DNA of 64,000 nucleotides from Nocardia sp. BMG111209 (GTDB taxonomy: Bacteria; Actinomycetota; Actinomycetes; Mycobacteriales; Mycobacteriaceae). The stretch spans positions 3,348,001 to 3,412,000 of the forward strand of contig NZ_KB907307.1 in the NCBI RefSeq assembly GCF_000381925.1, written 5' to 3'. The first letter of the stretch is position 1. Each line of letters begins with the position of its first letter. Below the pieces are notes generated by a model. That model had not been told where the DNA came from and searched no databases. It saw only the letters and a list, made by a program, of their open reading frames with translations. This document shows, piece by piece, positions 23,581 to 32,137 of the stretch. The position numbers were made by a program, and so were the translations under genes.

Positions 23581-23898
23581 GTGAGCACCGACATCCGCGA
23601 CAACCCCACCGCGCACCGTTACGAGATATCCGCGGACGGCACCCTCGCCGGTTTCGCCGAGTACGAATTGTCCGGCGGCACCATCGATTTCACGCATACC
23701 GAGATCGACTCCGCCTTCGGCGGCCGCGGCCTCGCGAAACAGCTCGTCGCCGAAGCCCTGGCCGACGCCCGCCGCCGCGACCTCGCCGTCCTCCCGCACT
23801 GCACCTACGTCCGCAAGGTGATCGCCGAACATCCGGACGACTACCTGGACCTGGTCCCGGCCGCCACCCGCGCCGAATTCGGGCTGCCCGCCGAATGA
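23581..23898 (+). CDS. Small GNAT-fold acetyltransferase (YjdJ/PF14542 type)
   Basis: 105 residues from GTG 23581 with a strong GAAGGAG 6 bases upstream. The short PF14542 form of the acetyltransferase fold: AEYELSGGTIDFTHTEID, the acetyl-CoA loop AFGGRGLAKQLVAEAL, and the catalytic-type Cys/Tyr in PHCTYVRKVIAEHPDDY. Last gene of the pirin run, 11 bases after the previous stop. Confidence 0.82.
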   Translation: MSTDIRDNPTAHRYEISADGTLAGFAEYELSGGTIDFTHTEIDSAFGGRGLAKQLVAEALADARRRDLAVLPHCTYVRKVIAEHPDDYLDLVPAATRAEFGLPAE

Positions 23899-24066
23899 TC
23901 GGGCGGCGCCGCAGGGACCACCCCCGGTCCCGAGCCGGCGGAAGTTCCTGAGTTCCCGGTCCCCCTGGCGCACAGCAGATTCCGATCAGCGGCCCCGGGG
24001 GCTGGGGTACGCTCGCCTGCGAACCATCCGGTTCGTCGGGTTGCGCACCGAGGGCGAGGAGTAGAT

Positions 24067-24879
24067 ATGCCCGGCAAGACCATTCTGATCACCGGTTCCA
24101 CCGACGGGCTGGGGCAGCACCTGGCGGTGCGGCTGGGCCGGGCGGGCGAGCGCGTGTTCGTGCACGGACGCGACCGGGAGCGCGGTGAGCGGGTGCGGGC
24201 GGAGATCGTGGCCGCCGGGGGGCCGGAGCCGGAGGTGTTCATCGCCGATCTGGGGTCGCTGCAGGAGGTGGATCGGCTCGCCGCCGAGGTCGGTGCGTGT
24301 ACCGATCGGCTCGATGTGCTGGTCAACAATGCCGGGGTCGGCTTCGGGGCGCCGGACTCGGCGCGCGAGTTCGGGGCCGACGGGTACGAATTGCGTTTGG
24401 CCGTCAACTATCTCGCGGGGGCGCGGCTCACCCGGCAGCTGGTTCCGCTGCTGACCGCCGCGGCGCCCGCGCGGGTGGTCAATGTCGCCTCGATCGGCCA
24501 GCAGGCGCTGGACTTCGACGATCTGAACTTCGAGCACGGCTACAGCGGGGGCGCCGCGTACATGCGCAGCAAGCTCGCGCTGATCATGCTGACCTTCGAT
24601 CTCGCCGAGGAGCTCGGACCGTCCGGGGTCACGGTGACCGCGCTGCATCCGGCCACCTACATGGACACCACGATGGTGCGCGAATTCGGCGGTTCGCCGC
24701 TGAGCACCGTCGACGAGGGCGGCGACGCCGTTCTCCGGCTGATCAGCGAGGATGTGCCGAACGGCGCGTACTTCAACGGGCGGAAACAGGCCCGCGCCGA
24801 CGCGCAGGCCTACGATTCCGCCGCTCGCGCCGAGCTTCGCCGGCGCACGGCGGACCTGATCGCGGCGGCCGTCGGCTGA
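24067..24879 (+). CDS. Short-chain dehydrogenase/reductase
   Basis: 270 residues, NAD(P)-dependent oxidoreductase. Cofactor loop TGSTDGLGQHL, NNAG motif, and catalytic YMRSK (Tyr and Lys). The retinol-dehydrogenase-like layout (FDDLNFEHGYSGG before the Tyr) is typical of actinobacterial reductases of unknown substrate. 168 bases after the GNAT gene, so probably separate. A compact hairpin follows. Confidence 0.87.
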   Translation: MPGKTILITGSTDGLGQHLAVRLGRAGERVFVHGRDRERGERVRAEIVAAGGPEPEVFIADLGSLQEVDRLAAEVGACTDRLDVLVNNAGVGFGAPDSAREFGADGYELRLAVNYLAGARLTRQLVPLLTAAAPARVVNVASIGQQALDFDDLNFEHGYSGGAAYMRSKLALIMLTFDLAEELGPSGVTVTALHPATYMDTTMVREFGGSPLSTVDEGGDAVLRLISEDVPNGAYFNGRKQARADAQAYDSAARAELRRRTADLIAAAVG

Positions 24880-24890
24880 GCCGTACCGCG

Positions 24891-24910
24891 TGCCGGAACG
24901 CTTTCCGGCA
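24891..24910 (+). terminator. Short perfect hairpin after the SDR gene
   Basis: TGCCGGAA (24891-24898), a CGCT loop and TTCCGGCA (24903-24910), 11 bases past the stop. Eight perfect pairs and a 4-base loop, then an A-rich stretch; no U-tract. Confidence 0.6.
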
Positions 24911-25044
24911 GTCGATGACAAAAAAGTTTCGCTGAGACCCTTGTCACAGTCGGCAAACATCTGGTTGTCTCATGGCCGACGGTTCACCCACCGCAACGGC
25001 ACCACTGCGCGGCGGTCACCGCTGCCCGACCAGAAGGAAGTCAG

Positions 25045-25635
25045 ATGTCCCGAGCTGCCGAATCCGGCCCTCGCACCCGTTCCCATCCCCGAGCCCGCGC
25101 GGTCGCCGTGGCCCGTGAGCACCGGCGCCGGTACCACCTGGTCGCGCTGGCGCCCACGGTGGCGGCCGTGGCCCGGTACGCCGGGGGCTGGCTGTTCGAC
25201 CGGGTCTCGTCCGGCTGGGAGGTGACGGCGATCGTGGCCGATCACGCCGACACCCGGCCGCTGGACATCCTGGGCGTGCGGGTCGTCGACCTGGAGTCGG
25301 CGTTCGCGGCGCGGGTGCGCAGCCCGATGCCGAACGCGCTCGCCATCGACACCGAGCTGTTCGCCGCCGACGATCGGGTCCGCGCGGGCCTGCTCGACAT
25401 CTTCGACCACGAGCTGATCGACCACGTCACCTTCTGGGGCGATCGGCCGCTCGGCGACCTCGGCGCGCGGTTCGACCCGGTGCAGCACCGGGCCAGCCGC
25501 GCGGCCCAGGTGTTCAAGGCGCGTGCACTGTCGGTGGCCGGGCACCCGGCGCCCGCGGCCCCGGAACTGTTCCGCTGCCGCGAATTCCAGCCCGGCGCCG
25601 CGGGTTTCCGCGACCTGCTGCCGATCGGCGCCTGA
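25045..25635 (+). CDS. Conserved actinobacterial protein of unknown function
   Basis: 196 residues with AAGGAAG 6 bases before the ATG. No signal peptide or membrane helix. The segments AGGWLFDRVSSGWEVTAIVAD and DNALAIDTELFAADD-like (PNALAIDTELFAADD) look conserved and globular. A receiver- or STAS-like fold is possible from the alternating strands, but I cannot assign it. It is isolated: the SDR terminator precedes it and the P450 converges on it. Confidence 0.65.
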   Translation: MSRAAESGPRTRSHPRARAVAVAREHRRRYHLVALAPTVAAVARYAGGWLFDRVSSGWEVTAIVADHADTRPLDILGVRVVDLESAFAARVRSPMPNALAIDTELFAADDRVRAGLLDIFDHELIDHVTFWGDRPLGDLGARFDPVQHRASRAAQVFKARALSVAGHPAPAAPELFRCREFQPGAAGFRDLLPIGA

Positions 25636-25674
25636 ATCGGCGCATTCCCGGTGTGCCCGTGGGCATTCCGGCGA

Positions 25675-26958
25675 CTACGAACCCAGCGGCTCGAAGGTGA
25701 TGTGCAGATCGCGCAGGCCGCGCAGCAGGAAGGTCGGATCGTAGCGATAGCGGCGGTCCGGCCCGGCACCGTGCACCCGGTCGTCGATGGCGATATCGCG
25801 GACCCGGTCGAGCAGGCGGTTCAGCGTCACCTGTCCCTCGGCGCGGGCCAGCGGTGCACCCGCGCAGGTGTGGATGCCGCGGCCGAAGGCGATGTGCTCG
25901 CGGGAGTTCCGGCGATCCAGCCGGAACTCGTCCGGATTCTCGAACTTCCGGGGGTCGCGGTTGGCCGCGCCGATGCACAGCATCACCACCGTGCCGGCCG
26001 GAATATCCACCCCGCCGACCCGGGTGGACCGCTTGGCCAGGCGGAAGTCCACCTTGGTCGGACTCTCGAAACGCAGTGACTCCTCGATGAACTGGTTCAC
26101 CAGGCTGCGATCCGCGCGCAGCTGCCGCTGATATTCGGGATGTTCGGCCAGCACCTTGACCACCACGCTGAGCAGTTTGGTGACCGTCTCCTGCCCGGCC
26201 GCGAACAGGAAGGTGGCCGGCCGGACCAGTTCGGCCACCGTGGGTTTCGTCCCGTCCGGATAGGTCGTGGTGGCGAGCACGCTGAGGATGTCCGCCCGCG
26301 GCTGCCGCTGCCGGTCGGTGAGGTACGCGCCGAATCGCTCGTCCAGCCATTGCAGCGGATTCAGGCCCACCGGTTCGTGATCCAGCGCGCCGACCCGGCT
26401 GCCCGGCTCGGCATGACCGGACAGCGCGGAGCGGAACTCGTCGCGATCGTCGTCGGGTACGCCGAGCAGATCCGCGATCACCAGCGTCGCATAGGGTTTC
26501 GCGTACTCGTCCAGGAATTCGCAGCGACCGGCGGCCAGGAATTCGTCGAGTTGACGATCGGCCTGCCGCCACATGTATTCCTCGTTCTCCTTCAACCGTT
26601 TCGGCGTCAGGAGTTTGGCCAGCAGCGCCCGGGTACGGGTGTGATCGGGCGGATCCATCGTCACCATGTGCTCGTTGATCGGGAACAGGTGGCGATGCTC
26701 CTCGATCTGCGCGGTGATGTCGTCGCCGGCCGGCCGGAACGGCAGCGGCGGAAAGGGACCGCCGATCGAGATCGCCGAGGAGAAGTGCTCGGCGTCGCGG
26801 AAGATCTCGTTCGCCTCCTGATAACCGGTCACCGCCACCACGTCGTGGTGCGGCTCCCGGAACACCGGATGCCGCCCGCGCAGATACGCCAGGTACTCGT
26901 ACGGATCCTGGGCGACGTCCGGATCGGAGAAATAGTCGACTGATGCCAGATCGGTCAT
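25675..26958 (-). CDS. Cytochrome P450 monooxygenase
   Basis: 427 residues, soluble bacterial class. All signatures present: I-helix AAGQET (oxygen activation), EESLRFESP with the ExxR pair, and the heme loop FGRGIHTCAGAPLAR with the axial Cys365. It inserts oxygen into a lipophilic substrate using a ferredoxin partner, which is not encoded nearby. The TetR gene at 27134 is just upstream on the same strand, and the palindrome at 27050 lies between them, suggesting TetR control. Substrate unknown. Confidence 0.94.
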   Translation of the reverse strand: MTDLASVDYFSDPDVAQDPYEYLAYLRGRHPVFREPHHDVVAVTGYQEANEIFRDAEHFSSAISIGGPFPPLPFRPAGDDITAQIEEHRHLFPINEHMVTMDPPDHTRTRALLAKLLTPKRLKENEEYMWRQADRQLDEFLAAGRCEFLDEYAKPYATLVIADLLGVPDDDRDEFRSALSGHAEPGSRVGALDHEPVGLNPLQWLDERFGAYLTDRQRQPRADILSVLATTTYPDGTKPTVAELVRPATFLFAAGQETVTKLLSVVVKVLAEHPEYQRQLRADRSLVNQFIEESLRFESPTKVDFRLAKRSTRVGGVDIPAGTVVMLCIGAANRDPRKFENPDEFRLDRRNSREHIAFGRGIHTCAGAPLARAEGQVTLNRLLDRVRDIAIDDRVHGAGPDRRYRYDPTFLLRGLRDLHITFEPLGS

Positions 26959-27049
26959 GTGCTAACCAGCCTTTCCCGGCAGGGGAAGACGGGTCTGCGC
27001 GCCGGCGCAGACCACTGTTCTCGGAATCCGGGATTCGGATTCGCAGCTT

Positions 27050-27066
27050 CGGTAATGGAGTTACCG
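27050..27066. promoter_or_regulatory. TetR-type operator candidate before the P450
   Basis: CGGTAA-TGGAG-TTACCG is a perfect 6-bp inverted repeat with a 5-base centre, 92 bases upstream of the P450 start on the minus strand and 68 bases downstream of the TetR gene's end. The size and symmetry suit a TetR dimer. Confidence 0.5.
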
Positions 27067-27133
27067 GAGAGCGAGAGTAGCAGCCCAGCGACACCCGGGG
27101 AAGGGGTTCGCTGTACGAGTGGACAACGAAAGT

Positions 27134-27733
27134 TCAGTCGCCGGCGGCGGCCGTCGCCGGCGGCTCCAGGCCGTCCAGGTATCGCTCGATCAGCGCGATG
27201 GTCTCGTCGTGGCCTAGGGTGAGGTCGAGATTGGATTCCATGACCAGGATGGTGGTCACCGTCGACAGCAGCAGCGAGACCGCCACCGGCGGGAACTCGT
27301 CGGTGTCCACGCCGTACTGCCGCAGGATGAAGGTCAGCGCGGTGAGCTGCACCTCGCGGAAGCGGGTGGCGTAGGCGACCAGTTCCGCGCGAATCGCCTT
27401 GCGGTGGTTGGCGAGTGCGAAGAACTCCATCATCAGCGAGTTGCGCTGCGCGTCCTTGGCCAGCTCCCACAGCGCGTGCAGCGGCCGCGGCCCGGCCAGC
27501 GCGCGCCGATGGCTGTCGAAATGCCCCTCGGTGCCGTCACGCAGCACCGCGACGAACAGATCGTCCATGGTCGGGAAGTAGTAGTGCACCAGCGCGGGCT
27601 TGACCCCCGCCTCGGCCGCGACCCGCCGGGCGCTGGCGGCGGCGTAACCGTCCGCGACCATGATCCGCGCCGTCGCGTCGAGCAGTTCGCGCCGCGTGGC
27701 CGTATCGTTCGCGCCTCGTCGCCGGGTGGGCAT
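27134..27733 (-). CDS. TetR-family regulator
   Basis: 199 residues from ATG 27733. N-terminal HTH (about 10-60; TARRELLDATARIM and ARRVAAEAGVKPALVHYYFPTMDDLFVAVL), then an all-helical ligand domain. The HTH tail VHYYFP is classic TetR. It precedes the P450 gene on the same strand. The palindrome at 27050 sits in front of the P450, making the P450 the most likely target. Confidence 0.9.
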   Translation of the reverse strand: MPTRRRGANDTATRRELLDATARIMVADGYAAASARRVAAEAGVKPALVHYYFPTMDDLFVAVLRDGTEGHFDSHRRALAGPRPLHALWELAKDAQRNSLMMEFFALANHRKAIRAELVAYATRFREVQLTALTFILRQYGVDTDEFPPVAVSLLLSTVTTILVMESNLDLTLGHDETIALIERYLDGLEPPATAAAGD

Positions 27734-27893
27734 GCCGTTCAGGCTAACACTGGGCACTCGTACAGCACCCGGGCGGGTTCGGCGGGCCCGCGCGGCGGCC
27801 GTTCCCGGCCGGGCCCGCGCGGCGGCCACGACCGCCCCAGGGCGACAGGGCTTTTGGTAGCGCGGTCCGCACCTCTGCCCATAGCCTCACCGA

Positions 27894-28958
27894 GTGGCAG
27901 TACCGGGAAATGCCCGGCGCCGGTTCCGAGATCGCCGGCGGCGCCGGCCGGAACCGCGCTGGATCGCGGGCCTGGGGGTCGGCGTCGCGGTCATCCTGAC
28001 GCTCACCGCCCTCGCGGCGGGACTGTCGGATTTCTGGCGGAACTACGAACTGAACACCGCCGCCGATCTGATCGGCGCGGTGTTCACCATCTATGTGCTG
28101 ACGCCGATCATCCAGCGCGCGGGCGAGTCCCGGGTCCGCGAACATCGCGAACTCGATTATCACCGCTTCCTGGACCGCGCCGATCGCAGCACCGATGTGA
28201 TCCGGATCGTCGACACGTTCTCCAACATGTTGCTCGATCCGTACGCGGAGCGGTTCCAGCAGGTCATCCGGAGTGCGCTGGATCGCGGTGTGTCCGTGCG
28301 GATCCTGCTCATCAATCCGACCACCCTGGCCGCGGAACAGCGCGCCCTGGAGCTCGGCACGGCCGAGGATCTGCAACGCCAGCTGACGCTGAATCTGAAG
28401 ACCCTGCGCGAATTGCGCCAGGAGATAGGCAGATCCGATCCGGCCGACGCGAGTTCCGGTCTGCGCGCCGACTTCCAGGTGCGGCTGTACTCCTCCGGAC
28501 CGGACGTCACCATGTACCGGGCCGACGACCGCTGCCTGGTGTCGTTCTACACCATCGGCCAATTGTCCGGGGACTCACGGCAACTGGAGGTCTCGGTGCG
28601 ATCGCCGCTGGGCCGCTTCGTCAACGACCGGTTCCACACCGTGTGGAGCCACTCCGCGCCCTTCGAATCGCTGACCACGATCGTGCTGTACGACGGCCGC
28701 ATCGAACGGACCTGCATGGTGAAATCCGTTGCCCTGGAACATGTCCGGTACCTGGTGAGCATGCGGGTGGATCATTTCCTGGACCAGGCGGGCCCGCGCC
28801 CGGTGACCGCCCGCCTCGGCGACGGCAACGAGCACACCCTGTCCCGGCTGACCGACGACGGTTCGGGTCTGCTCGATCGGCTCGCGGCGGAGATGCGCCG
28901 GATCTACAACGAGGCGCCGGACGCGGGTTTCGTCCGGATGAACCCTGTCGAGCTGTGA
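27894..28958 (+). CDS. Membrane protein with phospholipase-D-like cytoplasmic domain
   Basis: 354 residues from GTG 27894, without a clear ribosome site. A basic N-terminus is followed by two transmembrane helices (about 23-45 and 58-75). A cytoplasmic domain follows (about 90-350) whose strands and helices (RIVDTFSNMLLDPY, SALDRGVSVRILLINPTT, DVTMYRADDRCLVSFY, SPLGRFVNDRFHTVW) follow the PLD-like/DUF5919 pattern. The HxK catalytic pair of true phospholipase D is not seen, so it is probably a binding or sensing domain. Not a family I can name. The radical-SAM gene starts 80 bases downstream. Confidence 0.6.
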   Translation: MAVPGNARRRFRDRRRRRPEPRWIAGLGVGVAVILTLTALAAGLSDFWRNYELNTAADLIGAVFTIYVLTPIIQRAGESRVREHRELDYHRFLDRADRSTDVIRIVDTFSNMLLDPYAERFQQVIRSALDRGVSVRILLINPTTLAAEQRALELGTAEDLQRQLTLNLKTLRELRQEIGRSDPADASSGLRADFQVRLYSSGPDVTMYRADDRCLVSFYTIGQLSGDSRQLEVSVRSPLGRFVNDRFHTVWSHSAPFESLTTIVLYDGRIERTCMVKSVALEHVRYLVSMRVDHFLDQAGPRPVTARLGDGNEHTLSRLTDDGSGLLDRLAAEMRRIYNEAPDAGFVRMNPVEL

Positions 28959-29038
28959 ATTAGCTGATTACCGCCCGTCACGATAAGCTCGGACCTCGGT
29001 CGCCCGACGTCCGTCGGGCATGTGGCTGGAGGCATCGG

Positions 29039-30346
29039 ATGTCGCTGGGCACCACGGAACACCCGCGCGGATTTCGTGCCCTCGGCACCCGAGCGCTGCC
29101 GGGCATCGCCGCCCGGGCCGGACTCGACGACGCCGCCGCACTGGATCTGGCCGCGGTGGCCGAGGTACTGCCGTTCCGGACGAACCGCTACGTCCTGGAC
29201 GAACTGATCGACTGGTCCCGCGCGCCGGACGATCCGATCTTCCGGCTGACCATGCCGCATCCGGACATGCTGCCGGCCGACGACCGGGCCGAGATCGCGG
29301 GACTGCTGGCCGAGGGCGCTCCCGCGATGGAGGTGCGGCACACCGCGGCGCGCGTCCGCAAGACGCTGAATCCGCATCCCGAGGGGCAGCGCACCCTCAA
29401 CCGGCCCATCGCCGACGGCGAACCGCTCGACGGCCTGCAACACAAGTACCGCGGCACGGTCCTCTACTTCCCGAGCAACGGCCAGACCTGTCATGCCTAC
29501 TGCGCCTACTGTTTCCGCTGGGCCCAGTTCGTCGGCGATCCGGATCTGCACATGGCCGCCGCCGGGCCGGAGGTGCTGATCCGGTACCTGCGCCGGCACC
29601 CCGAGGTCAGCGAAGTACTGGTAACCGGTGGCGATCCGCTGATCATGAGCGCGCCCGTCCTGGCCCGCCATCTGGAGCCGCTGCTGACCCCGGAGCTCGA
29701 GCACATCACCTCGATCCGGATCGGGACCAAGGCGCTCGCGTTCTGGCCGTACCGCTTCGTCACCGACCCGGACGCCGACGAACTGCTGACCCTGCTGAGC
29801 CGGATCACCGCCTCCGGGCGGCATCTCGCGATCATGGCCCACGTGTCGCACGCCCGGGAACTGGAGACCGACATCGTCCGCACCGCGATCGAGCGGTTGC
29901 AACGCACCGGCGCCACGATCCGCTGCCAGTCACCGGTGGTCCGCACCGTCAACGACAGCGCTCGCGACTGGATCGACCTGTGGGCGAACGAGGTTCGGCT
30001 CGGCATGATCCCGTACTACATGTTCGTGGAGCGCGACACCGGTCCCCGGGACCACTTCGCGGTCCCGCTGGCCGCCTCCGCCGCGCTGTTCACCGAGGCC
30101 TACCGCGCGGTACCCGGCCTGGCCCGCACGGTCCGCGGCCCGGTCATGTCGGCGACCCCCGGCAAGGTCGTCGTCGACGGCGTCACCACCGTCGCGGACC
30201 ACCGCGTATTCGTGCTGCGCTTCCTCCAGGCCCGCGACGAAAACCTCGTCGGCACACCGTTCTTCGCCGAGTACAGCACCACCGCGCGCTGGCTCGACGA
30301 CCTCGAACCCGCCTTCGCCGACCGGTTCCCCCACGAGACCTCGTAA
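29039..30346 (+). CDS. Lysine 2,3-aminomutase-family radical SAM protein
   Basis: 435 residues. Cluster-binding Cys151, Cys155, Cys158 (CHAYCAYC) hold the 4Fe-4S that cleaves SAM. The barrel carries TGGDPL and TSIRIGTKA as in KamA, and a late conserved Lys in SATPGKVVVDG at the place of the PLP-binding loop. KamA enzymes shift amino groups of lysine, or of related amino acids for antibiotic or osmolyte synthesis. Several actinobacterial relatives are uncharacterised. Start ATG 29039 has GGAGGC upstream. Confidence 0.85.
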   Translation: MSLGTTEHPRGFRALGTRALPGIAARAGLDDAAALDLAAVAEVLPFRTNRYVLDELIDWSRAPDDPIFRLTMPHPDMLPADDRAEIAGLLAEGAPAMEVRHTAARVRKTLNPHPEGQRTLNRPIADGEPLDGLQHKYRGTVLYFPSNGQTCHAYCAYCFRWAQFVGDPDLHMAAAGPEVLIRYLRRHPEVSEVLVTGGDPLIMSAPVLARHLEPLLTPELEHITSIRIGTKALAFWPYRFVTDPDADELLTLLSRITASGRHLAIMAHVSHARELETDIVRTAIERLQRTGATIRCQSPVVRTVNDSARDWIDLWANEVRLGMIPYYMFVERDTGPRDHFAVPLAASAALFTEAYRAVPGLARTVRGPVMSATPGKVVVDGVTTVADHRVFVLRFLQARDENLVGTPFFAEYSTTARWLDDLEPAFADRFPHETS

Positions 30347-30362
30347 ACCGTTCCCGCCCTGC

Positions 30363-30407
30363 GGCACAGGGATGCCCGCGCGAGACCCGCGGGTTCACAC
30401 CTGTGCC
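30363..30407. terminator. Inverted repeat between convergent genes
   Basis: GGCACAGG (30363-30370) pairs with CCTGTGCC (30400-30407), with an inner CCCGCG/CGCGGG pairing possible. It lies after the plus-strand KamA stop and overlaps the minus-strand MFS stop at 30395. Confidence 0.4.
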
Positions 30408-31624
30408 ACAGTGGCGCGGGAGGCAGCCACGGCGAGTGCGCCGAGGACGGCAGCCGCGGCGACGACGGCGCCGAAAATGGTTGTGGCGGTGGCTAGTCCG
30501 GTGGCGTCGCCCAGGTATCCGGCGATCACGGGGAGGAGGCCGGCGGGGAGGTAGCCGCCGGTGTTGAGGGCGGCGTTGGCCTCGGCGAGGCGGTCGACCG
30601 GGACGGTGGTGTTGAGCAGCGACAGTCCGCCCAGCTGACCCAGGCCCTGACCGGCGCCGGCCAGCAGCGCGGCGGCGACCAGCCAGGCGACGGTCTCGGT
30701 GCGGACCGCCGCGATCAGCGTCGCCGTGCTCGCGGTGGTGGCCAGGGTGGACGCGATCATGACGAGCGGGCGGCGCAGGCGGCGGACCGCGAACTGGACC
30801 GCCGTGGCGGTCAGGAACATGCCGAATGCCATGGCGCCCGCGGGGATTCGGCTCGTCACGCCGAGCAGCCCGGCCAGCAGGGCGGGCCCGAGCGACAGCA
30901 CGAACGACGTCGCGGTGATACCCGGAGCGAAGACCGCGATGCCGAGCGCGAGTTCGCGCCCCCGGCCGGCGGGCACCCGCGGAACCCGCACCCACGCACC
31001 GGTGGCGGCAGGCACCGGACGGTCCAGGGGAAGCCGGAGGACGGCCACCGCCGCGGTCACCAGCAGCACCGCCTCCACCACGAACACCGTCACCGTGGGG
31101 GCGGGCAGGGTCTCGGACACGATGCCGGACAGCAGCGGTCCCGCCCCGGCCCCGAACACCATGGCGCACGAGGCGAGCAGGGCGGCCTGCGATTTCCGTT
31201 GCGGCCCCGCGACATCGGTGACGGCGGCCATTCCGGCCGAGACCGCGGCGCCGACCGCGACCCCGGTGCACACCCGCGCGACGAGCAGCGCCACCACGCC
31301 GGTGGCGGTCGCGAAGATCAGGCAGGCGAGCAGCGCCAGCCCCAGCGCCGGCAGCAGTACCGACCGGCGGCCCGAGCGATCGGACACCACGCCGCAGACC
31401 AGCAGCGAGCCGAGCAGGCCCACGATGTACCCGGCGAAGATCACCGTCAGCATGCCCTTGGAGAAGCCGATCCTGTTCTGCCACAACACATACAGTGGCG
31501 TCGCCGTATTCGACAGCACGAAGATCGCCGTCACCGGCCAGGCCGCGAGCCACATCGCGCGCACCGGCGTGCGCCCGGTCCGGGGCGCCGTCGTTCCGGT
31601 CGTTGTCACGACCACTCCCTCCAT
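30395..31624 (-). CDS. MFS transporter
   Basis: About 409 residues from ATG 31624 (a GTG at 31609 with GGAGGGAG five bases upstream is also plausible). Twelve hydrophobic segments, the MFS signature between helices 2 and 3 (GVVSDRSGRRSV), and a paired motif in the second half. A proton-driven pump of small hydrophobic molecules. It is divergent from the ArsR-type regulator at 31714, across a perfect palindrome, so it is probably an inducible efflux pump. Confidence 0.9.
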   Translation of the reverse strand: MEGVVVTTTGTTAPRTGRTPVRAMWLAAWPVTAIFVLSNTATPLYVLWQNRIGFSKGMLTVIFAGYIVGLLGSLLVCGVVSDRSGRRSVLLPALGLALLACLIFATATGVVALLVARVCTGVAVGAAVSAGMAAVTDVAGPQRKSQAALLASCAMVFGAGAGPLLSGIVSETLPAPTVTVFVVEAVLLVTAAVAVLRLPLDRPVPAATGAWVRVPRVPAGRGRELALGIAVFAPGITATSFVLSLGPALLAGLLGVTSRIPAGAMAFGMFLTATAVQFAVRRLRRPLVMIASTLATTASTATLIAAVRTETVAWLVAAALLAGAGQGLGQLGGLSLLNTTVPVDRLAEANAALNTGGYLPAGLLPVIAGYLGDATGLATATTIFGAVVAAAAVLGALAVAASRATVAQV

Positions 31625-31667
31625 CAGTTCGAACAATCTCGTACTGGTTCGAATGGAGTCGAACTTA

Positions 31668-31698
31668 ACAGTAGTACGATGGAAGTCGTACTTACTGT
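31668..31698. promoter_or_regulatory. Operator between the MFS pump and its ArsR regulator
   Basis: ACAGTA-GTACGA (31668-31679) faces TCGTAC-T-TACTGT (31686-31698) around TGGAAG: a nearly perfect 31-base palindrome with one extra T. Three further TTCGAA-type elements (31628, 31648, 31659) lie on the MFS side. It sits squarely between the divergent starts. Confidence 0.65.
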
Positions 31699-31713
31699 GA
31701 TCGGAGGAACACC

Positions 31714-32091
31714 ATGCCGTCGACAGCCGCCCACCGGTTCGCGGCACCCGCGCGACCGGCGGATCTGCCGGAGCCACTACCCGAACCGGCGCCGGAGGAC
31801 ATCCGGCTGGAGACCGCGCTCGGCGCACTCAGCGAACCGCTGCGGCTGTACATCGTGCGCGAATTGCTCTTGCACTCCGAGGAATTCGATCACCCCTGCG
31901 GCTGGTTCGGCATCGACCGCCCGAAATCCTCACTCACCCACCACTTCAAGGCGCTGCGCGAGGCCGGCCTGATCCGGCAGCGGCAGTACGGCCTGGAGCG
32001 GCGCAGCCACGTCCGCATCGACGATCTCGACACCCGCTTCCCCGGACTGCTCGACCTCGTCGCCGAATGGTCCCCCGCCGACGCCGACTGA
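31714..32091 (+). CDS. ArsR-family regulator
   Basis: 125 residues. Winged helix: ALSEPLRLYIVRELL, then FGIDRPKSSLTHHFKALREAGLIRQRQYGLERRSHVRID, the typical ArsR recognition helix and wing. No metal-binding Cys pair is seen (only Cys near residue 62), so it may sense an organic ligand. Divergent from the MFS pump, with the palindrome above in between; repressor of the pump is the likely role. Confidence 0.88.
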   Translation: MPSTAAHRFAAPARPADLPEPLPEPAPEDIRLETALGALSEPLRLYIVRELLLHSEEFDHPCGWFGIDRPKSSLTHHFKALREAGLIRQRQYGLERRSHVRIDDLDTRFPGLLDLVAEWSPADAD

Positions 32092-32137
32092 GCGGCCCCG
32101 CCGCAACACCGTCCGGACCCGATGCGAGCATGGAGGG

